This document shows positions 8,634-17,200 of a stretch of 64,000 nt of DNA, piece after piece. The notes under the pieces were generated by a model. It saw only the letters and a list, made by a program, of their open reading frames with translations. It was not told the DNA's origin and ran no database searches. A program made the translations under genes and the position numbers. The DNA is from Natronoglomus mannanivorans (GTDB taxonomy: Archaea; Halobacteriota; Halobacteria; Halobacteriales; Natrialbaceae): assembly GCA_025517485.1 (NCBI GenBank), contig JAOPKB010000009.1:1-64000 (forward strand), given 5' to 3'. The stretch's first letter is position 1, and each line of letters starts with the position of its first letter.

Positions 8634-9420
8634 GATAGGATCCTCCCTCACGCCAGTCCGGACAGCCGCCGCCCGACCCGACGCAAGTTCACCCGGCAGT
8701 TTCGAGGCGCTCCCCTTGATGTCGGTCGTCTCGACGATCCCCCGAAAGGCAGCGGAACCTCGTCATCAGACGAGGAGTCCGCTGGCTGGCGCGGGGTGAG
8801 ACGAGATGCCTCGCAGTTCAGCGGCATACCGCGCCCTCGGCGCGGGCAAACGCTGTACCGACCACTTCAAGGGGAGCGACTCTGGTCTCGATCAAACGGA
8901 CACGTTTGTGGGAAACCCCGTGGGCGGCGCAGGGTTCGACGTCCGTCAGCGAGGAGCGCCAGCGCGGCGACTCGACGAGTCGGCGGGCTGGGGCCCGCAG
9001 TCACGGCCGTCGAACGGCGAGCCGTCTCCGCAGAGCGGGACGGAGTGGGCACGCCTGCCGGCTGGGAGACGGGACCCGCGCGGGCGGTTCGCGCGGGAAG
9101 TCGCTCCCGCCGGCAGGTTGTGCCACGAAGTCACGCGCAAGAGAGACGACTGGAGGGAGGTGGGAAGACGTCGTCTCCCGTAGGTCCGTGCGCTCGCTTG
9201 CGAGCGCGTCGGACTCTGGGCTTCGATGTCGCGCCCGGAATCGCCAGCGAAGCGGTCTGGACGGCGGGAGGCCCGCCGCGAACGCAACAACGTCCGTGAG
9301 CAACCGGCCTCGCGTCGTCCAGGCCGGTGAGCAAGACTCCCGACAGGCAGATTTGTTTAATCTGCCTACGCGCGACACTCGAAGGAAACGGGAGGACTGC
9401 GGATGCTCGGGTTGCAGCCT
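8634..9420. ncRNA. Candidate long structured RNA (module 1 leader region)
   Basis: About 780 nt without a credible gene; all frames are arginine/serine-rich shadows. It is dense with base-pairing. CGCTCCCCTTGA at 8708-8719 is the exact complement of TCAAGGGGAGCG at 8867-8878. CCTGCCGG at about 9053 pairs with CCGGCAGG at about 9111 and encloses a CCCGCGCG/CGCGCGGG hairpin. Other stems are at about 9183-9213 (TGCGCTCGC/GCGAGCGCG), 9304-9326 (CCGGCCT/AGGCCGG) and 9345-9367 (AGGCAGATT/AATCTGCCT). This density suggests a folded RNA of unknown orientation. It shows no clear sequence match to the leaders at 19.2 and 34.4 kb. Confidence 0.45.
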
Positions 9421-9630
9421 ACATCGGAGGCAGTTCCTTCTGCTTAGTATTGAACGTAAACCGAGAGCGGTGATCAGTCTGGGGTGGTTGAATAAAAGGA
9501 GGAGAGTGGCTCTCTCGAGTGAGATCCCGGAAACACCGTGTCACCAGAAAACGCTCGATACGGAGGCTGGATGCAGCACCGAGAGAGATTCTGGAATACA
9601 TTAATAATACGAGTGATCTATGAGAGTGTT

Positions 9631-9900
9631 ATGGTAGAGACCGTTGGAGAAAGCAAAGTCGGACAGATCGAGTGTATAGTCTGTGGTGAATTTTATTGGT
9701 ATCCCGGAACTCCACACCACGAAACGCACTCGGTAGGGCTCCCGCAGGATTACTATCAGTACAAAGAGTACGTTGGAGAACAATTCGGTCTCAGCGAAAA
9801 TCATGAGTTATTGACTGACGACACGGTAATCAACCCGAACAAGTGGTTTGATGTACGGGACGACTATCCAGAGGTAGAGATTGGACTGAAAATTAGATGA
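9631..9900 (+). CDS. Small hypothetical protein (89 aa)
   Basis: I prefer the ATG at 9631, where the protein begins MVETVGESKVGQIECIVCG; the longer frame back to 9538 has no conserved look. A CIVC knuckle with a nearby HHETH segment could bind one metal ion, but no complete zinc-finger is seen. An AT-rich TTAATAATAC stretch about 30 nt upstream is a plausible promoter. It converges on the TFB gene at 9969-10880. I recognise no family. Confidence 0.5.
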   Translation: MVETVGESKVGQIECIVCGEFYWYPGTPHHETHSVGLPQDYYQYKEYVGEQFGLSENHELLTDDTVINPNKWFDVRDDYPEVEIGLKIR

Positions 9901-9968
9901 GGAATTCCTCATCTACGTAGGCACCGATGACCGATACACACTCCGAACTGAGCAACAGTTCCCAACAT

Positions 9969-10880
9969 TCATATCTCGAGCAGTTCGTCCCGTCGACTTC
10001 GAAGCGTGGTCGGCGAGACACCTGCCACAGTAGCGATCTCTCGCTGCGAAAGACACAGGCCACATCGTTCAGTTGCCAGATACAGACAGCCAGCCGCAAC
10101 CCCACTTGGCTGACGTCCAACCGTAATTCCCGCCTCAGTCGCCGCCTGTGCAAGCTCGAGTGCTCGTCGACGAACGCGTTCAGAGACCTCGAGTTCAGTC
10201 GCCAGTTTCGAAATCCGATCGATCGCCGACACTGGCTGTGCCGGTAACTCGAGTTCGCAGTTCATGGTGTTGTACGCGTTAGTGAGTCGTCCTAGATCAC
10301 AACGAGCACGTGCTGCAACCTCCGTTCGTGACCGTCCCAGCCCTGTACACCGGCACGCTGCGTAGACGCTGGCTGCCGCCACCGCCTCGAGTGATCGACC
10401 GATACATAGCGATTCAGCATGGGCTCGCCGGAACAGCACACAGGCCTGGTCGCGAAGACTCTCGCCAAATCCGAGACTACTCGAGAGTCGTCTGACTTCG
10501 CCAAGTCCGTAGCCGAGATTTCGTTCGGCCTTCGATTGCCACCGAGCACGGGACTGTTCGCGACGGAGTCGATTCAGTTGCCGGCGCTTCCGACTCGAGA
10601 GTGAGTTTCCATTCCCGTCTTGATACCGACCGATCTCGGTCGAGAGTCCACGATCGTGGCGTGTCGGCGTCAATGGTGCACCAGTTCGTTTCTCGGTCTG
10701 CTCGTCGTATCGATTCCAGTTAGGACCACGATCAAGCTGGGTGTCCTCGAGGACGAGGCCACACTTCTCGCAGATCGTTTCACCAGTCGCTGTTCGAACA
10801 CTGCCGTCGCAGTCCGGGCACTCGGTTGTCGTCTGTACGTCTTCGTCGAACGTCGTCGTGTAGATCTCTCTCGTTGCCAT
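9969..10880 (-). CDS. tfb: Transcription initiation factor TFB paralogue
   Basis: A 303-residue TFB. The N-terminal zinc ribbon is CPDC ... CEKCG (residues 21-40), followed by a B-finger-like region with DRGPNW and APLTPTRHDRGLSTEI. Two cyclin-fold repeats follow (about residues 115-205 and 210-300), the second ending in the helix-turn-helix SQREIATVAGVSPTTLRSR. TFB recruits RNA polymerase to TBP-bound promoters. Haloarchaea keep several paralogues for condition-specific transcription (established). The protein is unusually arginine-rich for a TFB, so it is a divergent, probably mobile-element copy. The leader hairpin motif lies 30-63 nt upstream. Confidence 0.9.
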   Translation of the reverse strand: MATREIYTTTFDEDVQTTTECPDCDGSVRTATGETICEKCGLVLEDTQLDRGPNWNRYDEQTEKRTGAPLTPTRHDRGLSTEIGRYQDGNGNSLSSRKRRQLNRLRREQSRARWQSKAERNLGYGLGEVRRLSSSLGFGESLRDQACVLFRRAHAESLCIGRSLEAVAAASVYAACRCTGLGRSRTEVAARARCDLGRLTNAYNTMNCELELPAQPVSAIDRISKLATELEVSERVRRRALELAQAATEAGITVGRQPSGVAAGCLYLATERCGLCLSQREIATVAGVSPTTLRSRRDELLEI

Positions 10881-10909
10881 CGTTCACTCCACAGGGCACA
10901 CCGGAGCAG

Positions 10910-10943
10910 CCCCTTCACCCAGTAAGGGGCGAGAAACACCACC
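10910..10943 (-). promoter_or_regulatory. Leader hairpin motif, copy 2 (upstream of TFB)
   Basis: Stem arms CCCCTT and AAGGGG enclose eight bases and are followed (plus strand) by CGAGAAACACCACC. On the minus strand this reads GTGTTTCTCG-stem, about 30 nt before the TFB start codon, the same layout as upstream of the ArdC-like gene. Confidence 0.6.
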
Positions 10944-11369
10944 GCTCGAGAGTTCTGGTTACAATCACTCTCGAGAACAACTGCAAGCCCACGAGTCGTC
11001 GACACACTGTACGACATCACAAACCAATACTGGCAAGCAACGAAACAACTGACGACAGTAGGTACAACACCCTTCTCGAGTATCCGAGACAGAGCTCAGC
11101 CCGCTACCGATGGTAGCTATTTCCAATAGGTATATGTTCCTACAGAAGTAACATTCAGCTGGAAGTCACCGATCCAAAACGGACGCAGGGGGCATGCGCT
11201 GAAATGTCCCGGGTGTTGGAGCACCCGAGACGTGGCTTCCAAGCGAGCAGCTTGAAGCCATGTTTGCATTGATTCTCTCGAGACATAAACGTCTCGCACG
11301 ACTGGCGTATCGTTCACGACCGAGATCCATCGCTCAACAGAACCGATTACAGACGGTCCGGAGGCACAA
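10944..11369. other. Intergenic region with two tandem hairpins
   Basis: No supported gene. Two adjacent hairpins are visible: CGGGTG/CACCCG at about 11211-11228, and TGGCTTC at 11233-11239 pairing with GAAGCCA at 11254-11260. The final ~40 nt contain the ribosome-binding site (GGAGG) of the small zinc-ribbon gene at 11370. Confidence 0.4.
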
Positions 11370-11522
11370 ATGAGTGAGGGTTCCGACCTCGAGGTGTCCT
11401 ACGAGACACCGAATCATACGTGTCCGAACTGCGGCGAGCCGGTCTTTCAGGTGACCGTTCGAGGACCAAGTGATCGTGTCTTCGGTCCCTGTGGCTGTCG
11501 AATTCCAAACGTGGACCGCTAG
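11370..11522 (+). CDS. Small zinc-ribbon protein (50 aa)
   Basis: Begins MSEGSDLEVSYETP and carries CPNCG and, 20 residues later, CGC, a short zinc-ribbon pattern. A strong GGAGG lies six bases before the ATG. Tiny one-domain zinc-ribbon proteins are common in haloarchaea and are often involved in regulation or stress growth, but nothing here fixes a role. Another small gene follows on the same strand at 11651. Confidence 0.65.
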   Translation: MSEGSDLEVSYETPNHTCPNCGEPVFQVTVRGPSDRVFGPCGCRIPNVDR

Positions 11523-11650
11523 GCGACACCGCCTGCGTGAATAGTCTCACTCGAAACCACCACCACCTTTCTCGGGCAGTCCAACAGCTGGCACGGAGAA
11601 GACGGGTTAGTGTTAAGCACGTTCATGCCGAATACTGGCCTAGAGCTGCG

Positions 11651-11914
11651 ATGTCTAATCTCACCGATCCACGGCCGCCACTCCCCGAGTGGATTCTCGA
11701 AGCCTACGATATTCTCGTAACTCACGCGACCGACGTCGAGGACGATTGCAACACACAGGCGATCACTCGAGACAACGCAGTCGACATCCTTCTCACGACT
11801 GACGACCTCACCCTCGAGCCTGAAGACACAGACTACGTCCTGAAGAGACTCCTCGAGCGCGGCTATTTCTATGAAGTCGACGACGAGCTCCGTGTGACGG
11901 AGCCGACGGATTAG
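11651..11914 (+). CDS. Small winged-helix-like protein (87 aa)
   Basis: The sequence runs PPLPEWILEAYDILVTHAT, a polar linker, AITRDNAVDILL, then DTDYVLKRLLERGYFYEV and a short strand pair (DDELRVTEPTD). Helix-helix-recognition-helix-wing order and the 'LLERGYFYEVDDELRVT' ending are typical of compact haloarchaeal winged-helix regulators. I start at the ATG at 11651, because the preceding ~38 codons are arginine/histidine-rich and not haloarchaeal in style. It may be co-transcribed with the zinc-ribbon gene at 11370. Function unknown. Confidence 0.6.
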   Translation: MSNLTDPRPPLPEWILEAYDILVTHATDVEDDCNTQAITRDNAVDILLTTDDLTLEPEDTDYVLKRLLERGYFYEVDDELRVTEPTD

Positions 11915-12013
11915 TCCATTTTCTTGGAGAAATGTCGCTCGAGTTCGATGTGATTCAAGGGAGGTCAACTAGGGACGGGAGTGATCAGTATGAACATCCA
12001 CAGCTAGATATGG

Positions 12014-12178
12014 TCAGCTGTCCTCAGTCAGTTCGAGAAACGAGTCGCACCCACACTGACAGAACGAAATGTTGCTCACCCGTGTGAGTTCCCCATCAGG
12101 AAGACGCAAGGCTGGATAGAGTGCCCCACAGTCAGAACAGATCGCGGATACCTTCTCTGTCCCACGCTGTTCACACAT
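12014..12178 (-). CDS. Small zinc-ribbon protein (54 aa)
   Basis: Starts MCEQRGTEKVSAICSDCGAL and ends FCQCGCDSFLELTEDS. CSDCG and CQCGC, 24 residues apart, form a typical four-cysteine zinc ribbon. Codon composition is haloarchaeal. It is alone between the winged-helix gene and the operon at 12366-13464. One of at least six such tiny genes in this accessory region; role unknown. Confidence 0.65.
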   Translation of the reverse strand: MCEQRGTEKVSAICSDCGALYPALRLPDGELTRVSNISFCQCGCDSFLELTEDS

Positions 12179-12365
12179 CTCGGATAGTTTAAAGAAGCAC
12201 GAGATGTGAGATAGCCCTTCTGGTGATTCACGCAGTCTGAGTCGATCGGTACTCTGCGTCTGTGATACTGAGCACGCACTCGAGAGAGATGACTGCCAGC
12301 TGTGAACGAGAGACGGTGGGGATTAACCGGACTAGCGTCGATTCGACGGTCGAGTTCGTGACGTT

Positions 12366-12497
12366 CTATTCGTCTTCGTCATCATCACCGCCACTCTTAC
12401 TGAGACTCGACATCCGAGCACGACTGTTCCCATCGTCGTCCTCTATTGCAGCGTCCGTGTCCGCAAGTCGGACGGTCTCCTTCTGTTCGCTACTCAT
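12366..12497 (-). CDS. Small acidic protein (43 aa), last gene of the PadR operon
   Basis: The ATG lies four bases after the stop codon of the membrane-protein gene at 12501-13160, so it is very likely translated from the same message. The peptide is hydrophilic and ends in a run of aspartate and glutamate (GGDDDEDE), without motifs. The tight coupling supports it as a gene; function unknown. Confidence 0.5.
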   Translation of the reverse strand: MSSEQKETVRLADTDAAIEDDDGNSRARMSSLSKSGGDDDEDE

Positions 12498-12500
12498 GCA

Positions 12501-13160
12501 TTACTCATTGTGTGGGAGCGTCAAATAACCTTCGCGAGTGAAATGCACTGAGAGTCCCCCCGTTACGAGTGAAACGACTATTGTGACAACGATCTCTCCC
12601 CAGAACGGGATCGAGATCACTAATAACGCGAGTCCAAGGCTTACACCAAGGATCCCATACATCAGTGCCAACAGGCAATTTCGGAACCGTCTCGAGTTTG
12701 TGCGAACGACGTGACGATTTTGTTCGATCGCAGTCGCGTACCCGCGAAGGAGATGAGACCGATAATCCTCAACTTCAACATGGTGTTCAGCTAGCACACG
12801 ACCCAGATCCTCTGAGGGACCGTGGAGGAACCGACTGCTCAGATATGTGTAGACTGAGAATCCCAGCGAGAACAACAGTGAACAGAGACCAATTGCTAAC
12901 CACAAAATTGCAAGCCCGGACTCTCGAGAGAGGGTGATCCCATCGACATCGAGAATCAATGTGAGTACTGTGAGAAGGACGCCGAGTAATAGCGCAACTA
13001 CTCGCATCGTCGTTGCGGCCTTGTCATCGATCCCATTTAGCGTCTCCACCTGCGTCTGTACCATCCGTTCATAGCGGTCTATGAGATCTGATTCCGGCTC
13101 AAAATCAGTCTCGATGGGAGGAGGGACGTTCTCTTCCGTTCCATTTTCCTTCTCAGCCAT
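12501..13160 (-). CDS. Four-helix membrane protein with SLATT/Pycsar-TM-like layout
   Basis: A 219-residue protein: acidic N-terminus, helix RYERMVQTQVETLNGIDDKA, then two transmembrane helices (about residues 53-72 and 82-103), a ~55-residue cytoplasmic stretch and two more helices (about 163-200). The 'helix ending in DDKA then TM pair' pattern resembles membrane effectors of the SLATT and DUF5706 (Pycsar effector) groups, some of which act in nucleotide-signal defence; this is a resemblance only, with no cyclase nearby. Start at 13160 sits just after the PadR gene, giving a PadR-membrane-acidic peptide operon. Confidence 0.7.
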   Translation of the reverse strand: MAEKENGTEENVPPPIETDFEPESDLIDRYERMVQTQVETLNGIDDKAATTMRVVALLLGVLLTVLTLILDVDGITLSRESGLAILWLAIGLCSLLFSLGFSVYTYLSSRFLHGPSEDLGRVLAEHHVEVEDYRSHLLRGYATAIEQNRHVVRTNSRRFRNCLLALMYGILGVSLGLALLVISIPFWGEIVVTIVVSLVTGGLSVHFTREGYLTLPHNE

Positions 13161-13182
13161 TTCTGATTCAGTATGGGTGATC

Positions 13183-13464
13183 TTACAAGAGTTCGTCGAC
13201 GTACTGGTCTTCCCACTCACGTCGAGCTTCGATCTCGCGGCGACCACGCCGGGTCACCGAGTAGACGTTCGTCCGCCGATCGGCCTCGCCCTTCTCGAGG
13301 AGGCCCTTGTCGACGAGCGTATCCAGATTCGGATAGAGCCGTCCGTGGTGAATCTCAGATTCGTAGTAGTCGTCGAGTTCGTCTTTAATCGCGAGGCCGT
13401 GAGGTTCGTCCAGGCCTACTGAGACGTACAGGAGATCGCGCTGGAAGCCAGTCAAGTCGTACAT
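13183..13464 (-). CDS. PadR-family transcriptional regulator
   Basis: A 93-residue protein with the PadR winged helix: GFQRDLLYVSVGL, GLAIKDELDDYY, then the recognition part IHHGRLYPNLDTLVDKGLL and wing RRTNVYSVTRRG. It lacks the long C-terminal helical domain of full-size PadR proteins but has the DQYVDELL dimerisation tail usual in haloarchaeal short forms. First gene of a three-gene operon with a membrane protein and a small acidic protein; such PadR proteins usually repress their own operon. AT-rich promoter DNA lies upstream at 13465-13520. Confidence 0.85.
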   Translation of the reverse strand: MYDLTGFQRDLLYVSVGLDEPHGLAIKDELDDYYESEIHHGRLYPNLDTLVDKGLLEKGEADRRTNVYSVTRRGRREIEARREWEDQYVDELL

Positions 13465-13727
13465 ATCAGATATCGGTTCTGAAATGACTTAAACACGATG
13501 ATGACAAATTCTCTCTCTGATAAATCATAGCGTCTGTAGATACACGATTCTCATAGAGATATGTTTTGCACCTATCGGGCATTTCCAATAGATATCTTGT
13601 TGTTTTGACAAGCCTTTTATGTCAAATCGTGATTGGACGGACAATGACAGAGACAACCGACAAACCGAGAACCATAGCGCCCCTTTCCATGATTCCGTAC
13701 GGAGCACTGGTTATCCCTTCACAGTGT

Positions 13728-15740
13728 TTATATTATATAGTATAGAGCTATAATCCCTGCCAATGATATAAAGGTCAAAAGGATAACTAACAAGATAGGG
13801 CAATATTCAAAATAATGTCGGGGTGTTATATCTTCAAATAAGTCGATATTGACCTCATCTGGTTTGACTGATTCTTTTCGAATCTCAGGGAAGGTGATTT
13901 CAGTATCATCGGCTGAAGGAGATGCACCCAAGGAGCGGGGCCAGAAGTCAGCCTCTGAAATTTTGAAGTGATTCCTGAGCTTATATAGAAGCCAGAGTGA
14001 TGGAATCGCTGAAGATATTAATGTTAATTTTATTGCCCCAACGTTTTCAATTGATGTCGTCTGTATATCTAAACTACTAAGGAATGCCGTAAGTCCAGCG
14101 GGATTCCATTCAGTTATTACAATTAGGCTATAAAAAATGATAATAGCCCAAATGAAAACCATAATGTGGTAGATCTTACTTGTTGTGTGTTTTGCGTTCT
14201 CTAAGGATTTATAAGCAGTTCTGAGATGAATTTCGTGTTGATCCTCAATCTTATCAAGATCAAAAACCCGCGTGCCCACGTGACTACGAATCTCTGAAAG
14301 ATAAACAATAAAATCACCAGTACGATTCTCCATTACTGCCTGAGTTTCCTCAATCTCGTTTTGTATTACAGGGAAATAAAAAATGAGAATTCCTGCGATC
14401 GCTGAGATACTAAATGGGGCAAGGATAGAGAGATCAGAATAACGAAGAATCAAAACAAAATTAGTCACAATAGCTGCTAGAAGTGTGATGATTATTTTTT
14501 GGAGGTCGGAGGTTAGCGATTGAGAGGCTTCTGAAAGCGAGGTTGCAACAGTTCTTGTTAGTTCGAACGCTTCCTCGATCGTGTTTTGGAGTTGATCCAA
14601 CTCTTTTTTTGCATTTTCTTCTCTGAGAAAGCCATAATAGTGATTGATCTCACGATGCTTTTTAGGGATTTCAGTAAAGGACGAACAATGAGTAGCAACT
14701 GATCGATGCCAATGAGTAAGAGAAGACGGCCCATCTGGGTGAAGCACTTCCTCCAATAATTCGTATAGTTCTGGAAAATTGTTTTCTTCCATTGTATCGG
14801 TGCCTAAGTCACCGAGATTGAGTTGGCTGGCTGCATGGTGACGGTCTGTCTTAGTCTCTGCTTCAAAGTGGTTTCCATCAATAGAGTGACTAGTAGCTAA
14901 ACAGGATATTGCTGCCGAAATAAAAATAGGTCTATATATCTCACGCAGAATAGGGTTATCAAATACAAGTGGTGAAATTGTAGGTGGATTGAAATCTGTC
15001 TCATCGAATATCTCAGTTAACACCTCATGTTCATTTCGATAATTTGCCTGGCAATCAGTGGGAGAGTGGACGGCACTATTATTCAATAACGACTGTACAG
15101 ATATGAAACCCATATATTCACTTTCAATAATGCCACAATCATCTAAGAAACAATGATAGGGCGTGATGGTACTGTTGAATTGAGAGTTGATTATACTTTC
15201 AGCATTATTCTTGTCAATCCACTGGTTGAGGGTTTTCTTACTAGTCCAAAACTGTGGGGAGGAGCCACCCGATTCTAGGTTGTTTTCATCAAACAAATCT
15301 CCAATAATATTTGTCTTTTTCACTACTATAGAGAACAGTAACTCATTCTCGTTAGAAATGTCAAATGCTTCATATATCAAATCGACACCGTCTTGGTAAT
15401 TTCCTTCTGAAAAGCAGTCAGAGATTCGGCCTGCCCAATCAGAACTACTTTGCTCATTATCGGAGAGCAGCATATCTATCCCCTCACGCTTAAAGTATAC
15501 TCCATTCTGAAAATATAGGAGAGAAGTATCTGTTTCATAGTTCGATGGGGCAGGAATACTGAGTTTAAAGTTTCTAAACCACCCTGATTTGTCAGCTACC
15601 CTTTCTGTTATGGACTTGAAATCGACTCTGTCTAAATTATGTATTGGTTGATCTGTAATTGAGATGTTATTGAGACTCCATTTTCCTTCCTCTAAATACG
15701 CTTCCTGTAGATCGATTAGAAATGATATATTATTCATCAT
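13728..15740 (-). CDS. AT-rich membrane protein, second gene of an unknown two-gene operon (670 aa)
   Basis: The first ~370 residues are soluble and motif-poor. Hydrophobic segments follow at roughly residues 408-425, 430-455, 525-545, 565-590 and a final helix at 645-670 ending the protein. A coiled-coil-like stretch (KELDQLQNTIEEAFELTRTV) precedes the first pair. Its start overlaps the end of the upstream gene by 11 nt, so the two are translationally coupled. Base composition is far lower in GC than neighbouring DNA, indicating transfer. No family recognised; a soluble partner plus a membrane protein is a common format for defence systems, which remains a guess. Confidence 0.8.
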   Translation of the reverse strand: MMNNISFLIDLQEAYLEEGKWSLNNISITDQPIHNLDRVDFKSITERVADKSGWFRNFKLSIPAPSNYETDTSLLYFQNGVYFKREGIDMLLSDNEQSSSDWAGRISDCFSEGNYQDGVDLIYEAFDISNENELLFSIVVKKTNIIGDLFDENNLESGGSSPQFWTSKKTLNQWIDKNNAESIINSQFNSTITPYHCFLDDCGIIESEYMGFISVQSLLNNSAVHSPTDCQANYRNEHEVLTEIFDETDFNPPTISPLVFDNPILREIYRPIFISAAISCLATSHSIDGNHFEAETKTDRHHAASQLNLGDLGTDTMEENNFPELYELLEEVLHPDGPSSLTHWHRSVATHCSSFTEIPKKHREINHYYGFLREENAKKELDQLQNTIEEAFELTRTVATSLSEASQSLTSDLQKIIITLLAAIVTNFVLILRYSDLSILAPFSISAIAGILIFYFPVIQNEIEETQAVMENRTGDFIVYLSEIRSHVGTRVFDLDKIEDQHEIHLRTAYKSLENAKHTTSKIYHIMVFIWAIIIFYSLIVITEWNPAGLTAFLSSLDIQTTSIENVGAIKLTLISSAIPSLWLLYKLRNHFKISEADFWPRSLGASPSADDTEITFPEIRKESVKPDEVNIDLFEDITPRHYFEYCPILLVILLTFISLAGIIALYYII

Positions 15741-16995
15741 TTAATATATTGTTTATATCTTCATACTCCGAAAGTTCTGGGAAAACAGGTATGTCAACAG
15801 TCACATCTGCATCCTCTTCATCAGTTGCTGACTGACGATAAGTCCCTTTTCCAACAGGCCGAAATGATGGTTTTTGGCCTCTTATGACAGTGAATATTTC
15901 ACCAGTATCGTCATTTTCGTAGAATTTAATTGGATCACGTTCAAGAACTTGACCCACAGTAAGTCCTTGTATCTTGAAATTTCCAATTTTTACGACTATA
16001 CCACTATCCCAATATTGGTCAATATCATCTGATAATTCATCGTAGTCTATATCAGCTAGGGAATCGATTTCTGCAAATGGATCTTCTACATCCTCATCGT
16101 CAATATCATCATCCTTCATCTGTTTCAAAATCTCTACGCGTTGTTCTGCTAATATCTCATCTTTATGATCGACACCCTGTAAATCGAGAAATTCATACCA
16201 GTATTGAGCCTGACCATTTCTCTGATAAAGATATGAAACTCCAAGTGTCTCTGCATCTGAGTCAGCCTCATCTTCATCAGAATCCTCTTCCTCATTAGTT
16301 TCTTTTTCAGAACTATCCTTGGTATTAGATTCGGAGTCATTCGCTAGTTCCTGATAAGGGTACAATATAGACTTTTTTAACGTATCATCAAACGCATCCT
16401 GTAGATTGGAGAATAGTTCCTCGGTCTTTTCATCGTCATCCTCTTCAGCATCTTCTCCAGGAATGAAGACATCCTCTCTAAGAGGTAGTTGAACAATCAT
16501 AAGTCGGTTCTCAGATTCAAACCGGTCACTTTCCCATGAATATTCAACGAATAGTAGAAAGCAATCAACACTATTAGCAGCTTTTTCATATTTATTTATC
16601 AAAGGGTCTGCCTGATCAGCAAAGTCCTCATTCAGGTTGTCCTCTTCATTCAAGGAGTCTTCCCCTGCTTCGTCGGTCTCAGTTTCGTCCCCACTTTCAG
16701 AAGTTTTCGAAGTAGATTCTTCATTATTCAGGTGAAAAGTAGAAAGTTTGTTAAGAGTAGATTGTGTTTCTAGCTCCTCAAAATCGTGTTTTCGGGCATT
16801 CTTAATTGAGGAGTCCATATACTGCTTTTTTTCTAATTTCCCCATGAATCCCCGGACAATATTTTTCGTATTTTCATACTCATCTAATTCATCAGCTGAT
16901 ATTTCTTCATACAGTTCCCACCAAGGATCGTCGGCTTGTGGATGACACTGGTAAATACAAACGTGTTTGACTTTGTCCTTTTGCTGTTCAGTCAT
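15730..16995 (-). CDS. Highly acidic protein, first gene of an unknown two-gene operon (421 aa)
   Basis: Begins MTEQQKDKVKHVCIYQCHP. Two long low-complexity acidic linkers (about residues 95-130 and 215-255) separate folded blocks: residues 135-215 (SVDCFLLFVEYSW, RLMIVQLPLREDVF) and 255-421, with YWYEFLDLQGVDHKDEIL and KIGNFKIQGLTVGQVL. The blocks recall nucleoid-associated or KwaB-like (DUF4868) proteins only in general layout; I cannot confirm either. AT-rich coding and overlap with the downstream membrane-protein gene show that the two form one transferred unit. Confidence 0.75.
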   Translation of the reverse strand: MTEQQKDKVKHVCIYQCHPQADDPWWELYEEISADELDEYENTKNIVRGFMGKLEKKQYMDSSIKNARKHDFEELETQSTLNKLSTFHLNNEESTSKTSESGDETETDEAGEDSLNEEDNLNEDFADQADPLINKYEKAANSVDCFLLFVEYSWESDRFESENRLMIVQLPLREDVFIPGEDAEEDDDEKTEELFSNLQDAFDDTLKKSILYPYQELANDSESNTKDSSEKETNEEEDSDEDEADSDAETLGVSYLYQRNGQAQYWYEFLDLQGVDHKDEILAEQRVEILKQMKDDDIDDEDVEDPFAEIDSLADIDYDELSDDIDQYWDSGIVVKIGNFKIQGLTVGQVLERDPIKFYENDDTGEIFTVIRGQKPSFRPVGKGTYRQSATDEEDADVTVDIPVFPELSEYEDINNILNDE

Positions 16996-17200
16996 TCTTC
17001 ATGATATTTTGAATCAGCTTATCATAAAAGTAGTGTTTATAATTTGATTAGACAACGGAAGCACCGACAACGAGGACGCGTATCGAGAACTAGACGACGG
17101 GCTGTGGGAGTGCCTCAGATGTGTGATCTCCGAGATTACCTGATCAACTGCACGGACATAATGTGGCTTGACAATCTATTGCGGCAGAAAGCCACCCTTG

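Noticed and set aside
8906..9604. 232-codon plus-strand frame through the module 1 leader
   Set aside because: Very rich in Arg, Ser and Gly, no acidic haloarchaeal bias, and competing long frames on both strands; it is a by-product of GC-rich structured DNA.
15730..16995. KwaB (Kiwa) identity for the acidic protein paired with a membrane protein
   Set aside because: Only the soluble-plus-membrane layout is similar; length and visible motifs do not allow the assignment.
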